This document shows positions 18,293 through 25,698 of a DNA stretch of 64,000 nucleotides, in pieces. Source of the stretch: an uncultured Clostridia bacterium (GTDB lineage: Bacteria; Bacillota; Clostridia; Oscillospirales; Ruminococcaceae); contig CANQUM010000006.1 of assembly GCA_947627045.1 (NCBI GenBank), positions 19,293 through 83,292 on the forward strand. Reading direction: 5' to 3'. Each line of letters begins with the position of its first letter. Position 1 is the stretch's first letter. Under the pieces are notes generated by a model. That model made no database searches. It saw only the letters and a program-made list of their open reading frames with translations, and was not told where the DNA came from. The position numbers and the translations under genes are program-made.

Positions 18293-19765
18293 ATGCTTGA
18301 GAAACATCTTTTTTCATACTTATTCAAATCAAGACAGCATCCAATAAAGATATTCACATATACAACAAGCGGTTTCTGGCTTTTGCTTATCCCGCTGGCA
18401 CGAAAGCTATACAGGTTAAGTTTTGACGTTGCTGAATGGTTCAGAGGCGACTGGCTTGACATTATTATAATATCGCTTATTTTTAGTTTTGCGTTTTTGA
18501 GATGGTTCTTTATAACCTTTTCAATTGATGAAGATACTATAAAAACTGGTACGGGATATTTCGGTCTTATAAAATCAAAATTTAATTATAATGCCATCTG
18601 CTCCGTAACTTGCAGTCAAGGTCCTTTTTACCGTTTTTTCGGCTGCTATAAGGTTTGTATTGACACAAATTCTAATTCAATGAGGGGACACGATGTTACA
18701 CTTACCTTAAAAAAATCTGATTTTAAACATCTTACTAATATTCTAAAAGAAAAAAATATAGGCAAAGTCAAATACAGCTATACACCGAAAAAGATCCATT
18801 TAATTACCTTTTCATTTCTGTTTTCATCAACTCTTTCGGGAGTTATTCTTCTTGCTACCTTAATGATTCAGGTAAGCCGTATCATCGGCAGACAGCTTGA
18901 ACAAAAATATCTTACGATCGTAAACGACAGAATTCAAAACTTTCTTACTATAAATCTTCCGCCTATTGCGGTTGCGGTCGCGTCGATCATCGTCATAGGC
19001 TGGCTTTATTCATTTGCCGTCAACCTTCTGAGACACTGGAACTTTACAACAGTAAGACAAGGCGACAGTATTATCATAAAATCAGGATTTATCACTAACA
19101 GAGAAAATGTTATAATGCGAAATAAAATTTATTCTGTTGACTTGCGTCAGAACTTTTTTATGAGAATGTTCCAGATATGCTCTGTCAATATAGACTGTGC
19201 AGGATACGGAAAAGGAAAGCGTCAGATTGCGGTTCTGCTGCCTGTTACAACTAACAAAGAAGTCCACAACTCACTAAAAATTCTTTTGCCCGATCGTATA
19301 AACCCTCACAACAAGCTGAAAAGCAGATTCAGAGACTTCATAGGATTTACTACCCCTCCGTTCCTGCTGGGAATATGTATTCCTATTTTAGCTTATACTA
19401 TGTGGCGGATATTTCCTGAATGGCTGGTTATTATAAGATTTGTCGCTTTTATAGCTGAAATACCTGTGTTTTGGCTGTTTGTTGTTAAATTTGCGTCTAT
19501 CTTCACAACGGGAGTAGGTTTTGACGACGGCTACGCTGTCCTAAATTACTGCAGACTGTATCAATTCCACAGAGTTACAATACCTGCTCATCAAATTACC
19601 AGAATTGACTACTATCAGACAATAATTCAAAAATGGAGCAATAATTGCAGTCTTAGAATTTACACTTGCTCAGAAAAAGTCAAATGCCACAAGGTTAAAA
19701 ATTTTCCTTTAAAGCAAGCTTTAACTCTTCTCGAAAGTCAAGGTTATCATATGGACGTTAAATAG
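18293..19765 (+). CDS. PH-domain membrane protein (YdbT-like)
   Basis: A 490-residue protein with repeated units, each of paired membrane helices plus a bPH2 domain. Helix pairs lie near 25-80, 165-245 and 345-400. PH segments include IDEDTIKTGTGYFGLIKSKF, VRQGDSIIIKSGFITNRENV and a third near the C-terminus (YRLYQFHRVTIPAHQITRID type). The length and layout match YdbT proteins encoded next to YdbS. The SD AAAGGAAAGG lies upstream of the ATG. It forms a two-gene operon with the preceding gene and ends about 40 bp before the tRNA promoter. Confidence 0.8.
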   Translation: MLEKHLFSYLFKSRQHPIKIFTYTTSGFWLLLIPLARKLYRLSFDVAEWFRGDWLDIIIISLIFSFAFLRWFFITFSIDEDTIKTGTGYFGLIKSKFNYNAICSVTCSQGPFYRFFGCYKVCIDTNSNSMRGHDVTLTLKKSDFKHLTNILKEKNIGKVKYSYTPKKIHLITFSFLFSSTLSGVILLATLMIQVSRIIGRQLEQKYLTIVNDRIQNFLTINLPPIAVAVASIIVIGWLYSFAVNLLRHWNFTTVRQGDSIIIKSGFITNRENVIMRNKIYSVDLRQNFFMRMFQICSVNIDCAGYGKGKRQIAVLLPVTTNKEVHNSLKILLPDRINPHNKLKSRFRDFIGFTTPPFLLGICIPILAYTMWRIFPEWLVIIRFVAFIAEIPVFWLFVVKFASIFTTGVGFDDGYAVLNYCRLYQFHRVTIPAHQITRIDYYQTIIQKWSNNCSLRIYTCSEKVKCHKVKNFPLKQALTLLESQGYHMDVK

Positions 19766-19803
19766 CAATTTTTTAATTTTTTAGAAAAATTCAAATAAAA
19801 GCC

Positions 19804-19832
19804 TTGACAAGCACTTTTTCTTACTGTATAAT
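19804..19832 (+). promoter_or_regulatory. Perfect consensus promoter for the tRNA pair
   Basis: TTGACA (19804-19809), 17-nt spacer, TATAAT (19827-19832), 23 nt before the tRNA-Met gene. Confidence 0.9.
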
Positions 19833-19855
19833 AAGCTAGTCGCTATTTAGCAGTA

Positions 19856-19932
19856 GGCTGTATAGCTCAGTTGGCTAGAGCATTCGGTTCATACCCGGAG
19901 TGTCACTGGTTCAAATCCAGTTACAGCCACCA
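19856..19932 (+). tRNA. tRNA-Met (anticodon CAT)
   Basis: A 77-nt cloverleaf. Acceptor arms GGCTGTA and TACAGCC are complementary, the anticodon stem TTCGG/CCGGA holds CAT at positions 34-36, the T-loop is TTCAAAT, and CCA is encoded. The sequence resembles elongator tRNA-Met rather than the initiator. A lysidine-modified tRNA-Ile cannot be fully excluded from the anticodon alone. Confidence 0.93.
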
Positions 19933-19935
19933 TAC

Positions 19936-20010
19936 GGCCCGTTGGTCAAGAGGTTAAGACGCCGCCCTTTCACGGCGGAATCATGGGTTCAATTCCCGTA
20001 CGGGTCACCA
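19936..20010 (+). tRNA. tRNA-Glu (anticodon TTC)
   Basis: A 75-nt cloverleaf, 3 bp after tRNA-Met. The acceptor GGCCCGT pairs with ACGGGTC (one G-U pair), the anticodon stem is CCGCC/GGCGG with TTC in the loop, the T-arm contains GGTTCAATTCC, and CCA is encoded. Its 3' end is the left edge of the repeat-bounded accessory island. Confidence 0.95.
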
Positions 20011-20139
20011 AGCAACGTGACGTTGCATCCGGTTCGCGTTTCACATTTGTGGAACGTGATTTTTTGTCTCTCGCGTTTTTAATTTTCATAATATTATTAT
20101 TGAGCAGTTCGGACATTTATGTTCGGACTGCTTTTTTAG
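20002..20139 (+). repeat. Direct repeat copy 1, from the tRNA-Glu 3' end to a terminator
   Basis: The repeat starts with gggtcacc of the tRNA-Glu 3' end. It becomes strongly conserved from acgttg (20020) through a segment with ggttcgcgtttcacatttg, and ends in a hairpin (about 20104-20131, gcagttcg...ttcggactgc) plus T6. A second copy lies at 20351-20490. The hairpin would terminate the tRNA transcript. Confidence 0.75.
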
Positions 20140-20350
20140 TGGCACAGGAGAAACTGAGAGAATGCTAACAAAACCTTTGCTTTATTACTCAGTATGTGCA
20201 TTCTCTGACGAAAACGAAAGCGAAGTGCGGCTTTCGTCTTTATTCAACTTACGGGGCATCAGCAACGCAACTTTACATAAATTTTAGCATTTAAAAAACG
20301 CGAGATGTACAATACAGTTTTTCTCTTTTTACAATCGCGAATTGCGTGCA
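20140..20350. other. Spacer between the two repeat copies, no gene
   Basis: No supported coding region. It contains an inverted repeat agagaatgc (20156-20164) with gcattctct (20198-20206), and a second hairpin around 20208-20238 (gacgaaa with tttcgtc). It may be a remnant of an inserted element. Confidence 0.4.
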
Positions 20351-20490
20351 GGGTCACCCCTGCCAACAGCGACGTTGTATCCGGTTCGCGTTTCACATTT
20401 GTGGAACGTGATTTTTTGTTTCTCGCGTTTTTAATTTTAATAATATTATATCGAGCAGTTCGTACATTTATGTTCGCACTGCTTTTTTAG
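20351..20490 (+). repeat. Direct repeat copy 2
   Basis: Near-identical to 20002-20139 over about 120 bp (from 20372), with the same order: gggtcacc, a variable stretch, acgttg, the ggttcgcg segment, an AT-rich spacer and the terminator hairpin. The duplication of the tRNA 3' end plus its flank is what insertion at a tRNA attachment site can leave. No integrase gene is present. Confidence 0.7.
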
Positions 20491-20632
20491 CGCCGTCAAA
20501 AATCTTCTGTTTTTGGCACTTGTAATTAACTACCTCGCTCTATTTAAGGCGATGCTAGTAAACAGTAGTAATTCTGCTTGCCATAACCCTTTTATTCCTG
20601 AGTTGTATAGATAGTTCATAATAGTACCTTTC

Positions 20633-20965
20633 TTATTCATAGTCTAAGTCGCACTCATCATCAGGCACATCATCCGATTCATCACAGATCTGCTTAATTG
20701 CTGCTTCTGAGGATTCCGACCGTTCCTTTATCACTTGCTTCTTACTCTTATGCTTTTGAATTAGGTATTTAATTCCTTTGTATGCTCCTATTGCAAAAGT
20801 AATAACTACGGTTGCAACACCAGCGCCCTTAACCATACCATGTTCATGGCCTTCCTGATAACCTTCACTGCGAATATCATCAATGAAATTATTAACTCCA
20901 CCGTGCTCGCTTGCTGTCTTTGCCAGCCAAGCATGATTACCTTTTTCGTTTGCATCCCAAGCCAT
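20633..20965 (-). CDS. Small single-pass membrane protein of the island operon
   Basis: A 110-residue protein that I do not recognise. The N-terminal 45 residues are polar and His/Gly-rich (SEHGGVNNF, GYQEGHEHGMVKG). A membrane helix follows (about 47-67, GAGVATVVITFAIGAYKGIKY). The tail starts basic (KHKSKKQVIK) and ends very acidic (about 85-110). The SD AAAGGAG lies 8 nt before the ATG. It is the last gene of the island operon, 14 bp after the kinase/HAD/PRTase fusion gene. The position and single helix would fit a membrane effector or an anchor for the enzyme, but that is inference. Confidence 0.7.
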   Translation of the reverse strand: MAWDANEKGNHAWLAKTASEHGGVNNFIDDIRSEGYQEGHEHGMVKGAGVATVVITFAIGAYKGIKYLIQKHKSKKQVIKERSESSEAAIKQICDESDDVPDDECDLDYE

Positions 20966-20979
20966 AGTTTGGTCTCCTT

Positions 20980-22581
20980 TCAGTCTATATAATTAAACAG
21001 TCTATCCGCTGTATCCGGTCCTTTTCCGTTCTTCTGCTCAGTCTGCCTACTGCCTACAAAGAAGTTAGCAGAAGACCTCACAGCAAATATCTTATAATCA
21101 CTCAAAAGCTCCACTGCCTTTTCCTGAATGACATTAGCAGCAATGAACACTTCCATATTTGGATTAATTTGTTTCAGCTTATCTATAATGTTAAGTACAG
21201 ATTTACCTGTGTTTATTACGCTGTCAACTATCACCGCAACACTATGTCTAATGTCTGGTAGACTATCTTTTTTCGGGTTGAAGCTATAGAATATTCCGCC
21301 AAAACCCGTGTAAACACCATCTCCAAAAAATCGTCCTCCGCGTTCAATCACGATAACGGCAGTATCCACATTCGGGATAAAGCTGTGCATAACTTCACCT
21401 AGCATTCTTCCAAGCCTAATATGGGCAGCAGCAAGCCGTGCTCCGTTAATGCCAGAATTTGACTTGCATATCCTTATATCTTCGTCAACATAATCATTCG
21501 TGTCAGCCAGAAAATATGGAGCCTTATTATAAAGCATTCTGATACCTGATATGTCGGCGTCTCTAAGGGAACGGTTGAGATATTTCCCGATATATAAATA
21601 GCCGAAATTTGCCTGTTTGAGCATATAAAAATCGTTCATGCCATCACCGTAAGCTGTAATGATATAGCCTTTCTCCTGCAACAGTTTGATCACAAAAAAC
21701 TTTGTATCAGCCGAGATAAGAGTATTCACAATGACATTTTCCAAACCGAAGTGTTCAGTGAGCTGTTCCCAAAGCTGTCTGATACCTGATGAAAGAATGA
21801 CATAGTTTTTTTCAGCTATTCTGTTGTATACCATGTCATTGATCGTTATCGTGTGAAGCTTTTCGGTATCATATCTCAGATTTGAAATCTCCTTTTTGAA
21901 CTGAAATGCTTGATACCCTGTGTAGAAGTTTCCGTCAAAAGCATGAATAACATAACCGTCTGTGCATATCCTGAATAAATCCTGTTTTACGATAGTTTTA
22001 TCACCATCACAAATATTAAGTTCGCATGGCTGCGGATATGAGTACATTATCCTTTCGACAATATCCTCAGCGAGTGTAAAAGAGCTGAAACCGTCCTCAA
22101 TCTTGTCTATAAATACCTGCAATTCCTCGACAGTAATATCTCTAACCACATAAAAGTCCTTATTACGCTTGTGGCACTCAAATCTAAGGTTTTCAAGCTC
22201 AAAGTTCTGCCATTTACGGATTTGTTCAACAGATAGCTTTTCAAATCTTTTGTTCTTAGATGAACTTTTCAAACGATCACCGATAATCTCCGGCTCACAG
22301 TATAAGTAAATGAATACATCATACAGTTCGCCGTCAGCTTCGGTAAAGACCACACCATTGGGAAAAGAATAGTGGCCGTCTGAGATAAAACTGTCATTTC
22401 TCGTTTTGAGCTTTTCAGCAAACTTTATCCGAAATTCGTATTTTTTAGTATCAGAAAGAACCGAAAAATTTCCAGACGACATTTTGTTAAGCTCTGCACT
22501 GCCATGTATCACGGGGATAGTAAGTCCGTTAAGCAAAGTGGTCTTGCCTGCACAGGGCAGTCCATAAAGAGCATATTTCAA
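20980..22581 (-). CDS. P-loop kinase / HAD phosphatase / phosphoribosyltransferase fusion
   Basis: A 533-residue three-domain enzyme. Residues 1 to about 175 form a small-molecule P-loop kinase: Walker A GLPCAGKTT (7-15), FISDGHYSF (65-73) and a lid region with SSSKNKRFEK (106-115). Residues about 187-345 form a HAD phosphatase with DGDKT (192-196, DxDxT motif I), ILSSG (262-266), the motif III Lys (about 294) and GDGMND (312-317). Residues about 370-533 form a type I PRTase with the PRPP loop VDSVINTGKS (452-461). All three active sites look intact. The combination suggests making or salvaging a phosphorylated nucleoside-like molecule. The start is TTG with a perfect GGAGGTGAT SD. No known protein of this exact layout comes to mind. 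Confidence 0.82.
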   Translation of the reverse strand: MKYALYGLPCAGKTTLLNGLTIPVIHGSAELNKMSSGNFSVLSDTKKYEFRIKFAEKLKTRNDSFISDGHYSFPNGVVFTEADGELYDVFIYLYCEPEIIGDRLKSSSKNKRFEKLSVEQIRKWQNFELENLRFECHKRNKDFYVVRDITVEELQVFIDKIEDGFSSFTLAEDIVERIMYSYPQPCELNICDGDKTIVKQDLFRICTDGYVIHAFDGNFYTGYQAFQFKKEISNLRYDTEKLHTITINDMVYNRIAEKNYVILSSGIRQLWEQLTEHFGLENVIVNTLISADTKFFVIKLLQEKGYIITAYGDGMNDFYMLKQANFGYLYIGKYLNRSLRDADISGIRMLYNKAPYFLADTNDYVDEDIRICKSNSGINGARLAAAHIRLGRMLGEVMHSFIPNVDTAVIVIERGGRFFGDGVYTGFGGIFYSFNPKKDSLPDIRHSVAVIVDSVINTGKSVLNIIDKLKQINPNMEVFIAANVIQEKAVELLSDYKIFAVRSSANFFVGSRQTEQKNGKGPDTADRLFNYID

Positions 22582-23038
22582 TATATATCACCTCCGAAAT
22601 TTATTACTTATTGATAGCTGATATACTGAGAAAAGTACTATTGCATCATCTATCGGTCCCGAACAAAGATCAACAGGATAAATAATATAGCGCAGGATCA
22701 GTATTATAAACACATCCTTTTTACACTATTTTTATAAGTAGACTGCCTATAGCAAAAAGTGCTACATTTAAAATTGGTATACTTCGCTCATATACGCAGT
22801 CAATATGCCTTACCATATTTGTATGTAAAATTTACAGTCCCTTTAACTGTTATCTAAGATTTAATAATTTTTTTCGGGCAATAATTCGCTATTGGTATAT
22901 TAAGCCTTTAATAAAGCCGTTATTCAATACAGAATCCCGTTTACTTTCTTTTAATTTTCATTAGGATTTTACAAAAGATTTCTTTTGTATATATTATAAT
23001 CCATACCGGGAAACAAATATAAAATTCGATTTTATAAA
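22582..23038. other. 457-bp non-coding gap inside the island operon
   Basis: No convincing gene. It contains a long inverted repeat (22741-22801) and a 31-codon hydrophobic frame (22721-22816, minus strand) without a clear SD. On the minus strand TTGACT and TATACC with a 16-nt spacer, overlapping the inverted repeat, could be a weak internal promoter for the fusion gene. Confidence 0.5.
22741..22801. repeat. Long inverted repeat in the operon gap
   Basis: gactgcctata (22741-22751) and tatacgcagtc (22791-22801) pair over 11 bp with one mismatch. An inner hairpin tagca/tgcta (22750-22764) overlaps the left arm by 2 nt. It could be a structured RNA or an operator. Confidence 0.55.
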
Positions 23039-23878
23039 TTATACCTTCCGTGTCTCCCTATAACAATCATTTCTGTCGAATAATGAGATGTGGGGAACTA
23101 TGCTGTCAAGGGGGGAATCAGAGTCCGCTATAGCTGGGAGGTCAATGCAATTTCCACAAAGGTAAACCTTTCCGTTAGCATAGAAAATATTGTTAATGCC
23201 TGCACCACACATACCTCCGTACATCGTACAGTCATATCCTCCGGTACGAACATTCAGCTTACACATGGCTTGCTTCAGAAACGCATGAAAATCATTCATC
23301 GTGATACCACCGTTTCCAATCATACGAGAAAATGTGATCCTGCTACCAAAAGGTCTAAAGAAAGCTATCGTATCATCAGCTCTGTCAAGCGTAGCCCTGC
23401 CGACTGTGCAATTCATTGACGGATAGCTCCCATTCATTGAACGATACATCTTGATAGCATTCATGACATCTGCATGGGTATTACACCTCAGCTTGTTGTG
23501 TATATCAGGTATTCCGTCTATTGAAAAGCCTACATTGACCTTGTGAGCTTTGAAGAATCTGAGCATTTCTGCATCTATCAGAGTTCCGTTTGTTATGGTG
23601 TAGGCAGCTATCCTGCCTTCAGCAAGATAATCGCTGATATACCAGATATAGCTTTGCAGCGCTTCATAGTCAAGCAGCGGTTCACCATTTCCCACAAAGC
23701 CGAGCTTGAACACTTGAATATCGTACTTGTCTATGTGCCGCTTTATATTGTTAAGTATCGTGTATATGTCCATTTCCGCTTCTGAAAGGTATTCTGCCTT
23801 TTCTGGTGCGTGAAAATGACAGTAGGTGCAGTTCAAATTACAGCGGTTGTTGATGCTGATACAAGCACGAGTTATCAT
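23039..23878 (-). CDS. Radical SAM enzyme with C-terminal cysteine region
   Basis: A 279-residue radical SAM protein. The [4Fe-4S] motif CNLNCTYC (13-20) is at the usual N-terminal place, followed by the SAM-binding GNGEPLL (about 63-69), ITNGTLI and VGFSIDGIPD. The last 70 residues contain C(x6)C and a CGNC pair (DCTMYGGMC, VYLCGNC), like a short SPASM/Twitch auxiliary-cluster domain. Family members modify peptides, proteins or small molecules. Its start overlaps the stop of the HTH-PIN-ankyrin gene by 4 bp (ATGA type), so the two are translationally coupled. The substrate is unknown; no convincing RiPP precursor is seen nearby. Confidence 0.85.
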   Translation of the reverse strand: MITRACISINNRCNLNCTYCHFHAPEKAEYLSEAEMDIYTILNNIKRHIDKYDIQVFKLGFVGNGEPLLDYEALQSYIWYISDYLAEGRIAAYTITNGTLIDAEMLRFFKAHKVNVGFSIDGIPDIHNKLRCNTHADVMNAIKMYRSMNGSYPSMNCTVGRATLDRADDTIAFFRPFGSRITFSRMIGNGGITMNDFHAFLKQAMCKLNVRTGGYDCTMYGGMCGAGINNIFYANGKVYLCGNCIDLPAIADSDSPLDSIVPHISLFDRNDCYRETRKV

Positions 23879-25125
23879 TTAGAATTCTCCTTCTCATAAA
23901 CATATTCTGCGACATATTCAAAACGATCTGCGGCTGTCATATCGTCGTGATCTACGATTTTCGTGTCTGCACCTGCATCAAGAAGTATCTGACAGCATTT
24001 TTTCCAGCCTTTGATTGCCGCTTTTATCAAAGCTGTAAATCCGTTAAAATCCTGCTGGTTTATACTTGTACGAGGATCGTCGCACAAGGCTTTGACATAT
24101 TTCTCTCTACCGTGCCAGGCAGCGACCATAAGGGGCATATTACCTTCGTTTTGCTGCCTGAGAAGTTTAGAGGAATATGGATTCTTACTGCCGACATTAG
24201 TATTTGCGTGACATTCTTTCAGTAAAAAATTGAACAGTTCATAATTATTAAGTTGAATTGTATGTGTTATCGGAGGAAAGAATCTTTCACTTCGGTCACG
24301 TTTATTGACATCGGCTCCGTTTTTAATAAGCCATTCTATTTTCTTCTTTTTTCTAGAAACCGAAACTCTATTATTACGGATCGTGGAAATAATAAGTGTA
24401 TTTCCGTTAGGAAGATACTCATTTATATCTACACCTGTCGGAACAACTAGTTCACTGTAATCATCAAGATAAATGTGGTCGAGCTCGTCAAGTCCAAGCA
24501 TATTAGTGATATTATGATGTATCAGTATAAAGTCCTTGACATGGATCGCTTTGATGTCTTCTTCACCTTTAAGCAGAGCTGAATAATCGGTATCATTTGT
24601 TATAATGTCAGCCCCGCAGCCAAATTCATTGACTGCATGTCTTACGGCATCAATAATCTTGATGTCATTCTTTTCGTGGATCTCGTTATCACATCTATAG
24701 CGAACAATACGATTGTTCTCACTGATACTACGAAGAATCTGCCACGCCTGCCGACTTTTCTTCCCCTGTTTTTTATCTTTGATATTTTGCAGTTCTTTTA
24801 TAATCACATCAGGCACTACTACCTTATCATACTTTTCACATAGATCATCAATAAGTCTTGCGTTATCGTTATAGAGAAGTGCCGAAGTATCAGGAACAGA
24901 AATCTTCACAGCTAGCATTATCTCGTCTGCCATCTCCTTGGGACACTTCATAGCCTGGATATACTCATCCACATAGTTTTTGATTTTCTTGCGTTTACCG
25001 CCTTCGACTTTCGATATTACAGTAGGGTCGCAGCCGATCTTTTTCGCAAGCTCTTGCTGACTAAGTCCGTTCTTTTCCCTTAGTTCGGCTAATCTTCTTC
25101 CGATAAATGCTAAATTATTCTCCAT
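23875..25125 (-). CDS. XRE-type HTH / PIN nuclease / ankyrin-repeat fusion
   Basis: A 416-residue protein. Residues about 5-60 are an XRE helix-turn-helix (RRLAELREKNGLSQQELA, then DPTVISKVEGG). Residues about 76-200 are a PIN domain with the acidic residues expected for RNase activity: VPDTSALLY, VIIKELQNI, IKIIDAVRHAV and ADIITNDTDYS. After a linker, residues about 250-405 carry ankyrin-type repeats (WLIKNGADVNKRD, MPLMVAAWHGREKYV, FTALIKAAIKGWKKC, LLDAGADTKIVDHD). The start at 25125 is preceded by AAGGAG at 9 nt; a TTG three codons earlier abuts the SD. It is the first gene of the operon, under a consensus promoter with TGGCA boxes. It is likely both autoregulator and nuclease or sensor. 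Confidence 0.85.
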   Translation of the reverse strand: MENNLAFIGRRLAELREKNGLSQQELAKKIGCDPTVISKVEGGKRKKIKNYVDEYIQAMKCPKEMADEIMLAVKISVPDTSALLYNDNARLIDDLCEKYDKVVVPDVIIKELQNIKDKKQGKKSRQAWQILRSISENNRIVRYRCDNEIHEKNDIKIIDAVRHAVNEFGCGADIITNDTDYSALLKGEEDIKAIHVKDFILIHHNITNMLGLDELDHIYLDDYSELVVPTGVDINEYLPNGNTLIISTIRNNRVSVSRKKKKIEWLIKNGADVNKRDRSERFFPPITHTIQLNNYELFNFLLKECHANTNVGSKNPYSSKLLRQQNEGNMPLMVAAWHGREKYVKALCDDPRTSINQQDFNGFTALIKAAIKGWKKCCQILLDAGADTKIVDHDDMTAADRFEYVAEYVYEKENSK

Positions 25126-25199
25126 GATAAGCAACTCCTTTAGACCAAAAAATTAAGCTGTTTACAATTAGCTCTAAACTATCCTTTTCCCTTAATTAT

Positions 25200-25228
25200 A
25201 TTATATTTGCGTATTGCCACTTTGTCAA
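25200..25228 (-). promoter_or_regulatory. Perfect consensus promoter of the island operon with spacer operator
   Basis: Minus strand: TTGACA (plus 25223-25228), a 17-nt spacer, TATAAT (plus 25200-25205). The spacer contains gtggca (plus 25215-25220 as tgccac), the same core as the upstream array. Such a strong promoter would need repression, and the first gene encodes an XRE-type HTH. Confidence 0.85.
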
Positions 25229-25244
25229 CATAAACAAATGATTT

Positions 25245-25346
25245 TGGCATTTAAATGAAAAAATAGCATATATACATTAGTTTTGGCAAGTTTCTAATAA
25301 AGTGGCATAGCGAATCAGATGCTGGCATTTTTTAGCTATTTTGGCA
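25245..25346. repeat. Phased array of TGGCA boxes upstream of the island operon
   Basis: TGGCA occurs at 25245, 25284, 25303, 25323 and 25342, with a one-mismatch copy (TAGCA) at 25264, giving steps of 19, 20, 19, 20 and 19 bp. Flanks are A/T-rich, most often TTTTGGCATTT. Sites two helical turns apart on one face of DNA suggest cooperative binding of a regulator, most simply the HTH protein encoded by the operon. A further inverted copy lies in the promoter spacer (25215-25219). Confidence 0.75.
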
Positions 25347-25427
25347 TTTTCAAAATTAACAGATTATTTAGTGAACAAAAAACAGAACTGAAAATCCTTG
25401 TTTTAAGATAATTTTATAAAATAGCTG

Positions 25428-25463
25428 GCAGTTCGTACATTTATGTTCGCACTGTTTTTTTAG
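25428..25463 (+). repeat. Partial repeat copy 3 (terminator part only)
   Basis: It repeats the last 36 bp of the 20002 and 20351 copies (gcagttcgtacatttatg, ttcgcactg, then T7). It marks the far side of the island operon from the tRNA and forms a terminator-like hairpin. Confidence 0.7.
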
Positions 25464-25487
25464 TGTGCAGGAAAAGTTGGAATAAGA

Positions 25488-25524
25488 AAAAGCAGAGAAC
25501 AATTAGCGCTCTCTGCTTTTTTTC
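25488..25524. terminator. Bidirectional terminator after rubredoxin
   Basis: agcagaga (25491-25498) pairs with tctctgct (25510-25517), with A runs before and T runs after. It ends the rubredoxin transcript on the minus strand. Confidence 0.8.
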
Positions 25525-25539
25525 TTGATAAAAGATTTC

Positions 25540-25698
25540 TTATTCTTCAGCGAACTGATCTTTGCCTACATGACAAAGCGGACATTCAAAATCATCGGGA
25601 AGGTCTTCCCATTTTGTTCCCGGTGCAATACCTGCATCAGGATCGCCCTTTTCCTCGTCATATACATATCCGCATACCTGACATACATACTTTTTCAT
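25540..25698 (-). CDS. Rubredoxin
   Basis: A 52-residue electron carrier, the typical length of the family. It binds one iron through four cysteines, seen as CQVCGY (6-11) and CPLCHVG (39-45). The core [12 protein letters not shown] and [12 protein letters not shown] lies between them. The SD AGGAGG is just upstream of the ATG. It serves as a small electron donor in anaerobes, for instance in oxygen or peroxide detoxification. It is a single-gene unit between the island and the endoglucanase gene. Confidence 0.95.
   Translation of the reverse strand: MKKYVCQVCGYVYDEEKGDPDAGIAPGTKWEDLPDDFECPLCHVGKDQFAEE

Noticed and set aside
20305..20490. 61-codon frame inside repeat copy 2
   Set aside because: It runs through the duplicated non-coding repeat and the terminator hairpin, with no SD.
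21930..22010. Possible loss of the HAD nucleophile in the fusion protein (the HAFDGN region looks degenerate)
   Set aside because: A complete DxDxT motif (DGDKT, residues 192-196) lies about 20 residues earlier, so the catalytic Asp is present.
25215..25346. TGGCA boxes as sigma-54 (-24/-12) promoters
   Set aside because: No TTGCW element follows at the required distance, and the boxes repeat every 19-20 bp rather than marking one start.
25215..25346. Short CRISPR-like array
   Set aside because: The repeated core is only 5-8 bp and the unit 19-20 bp, far shorter than CRISPR repeat plus spacer. No cas genes are near.
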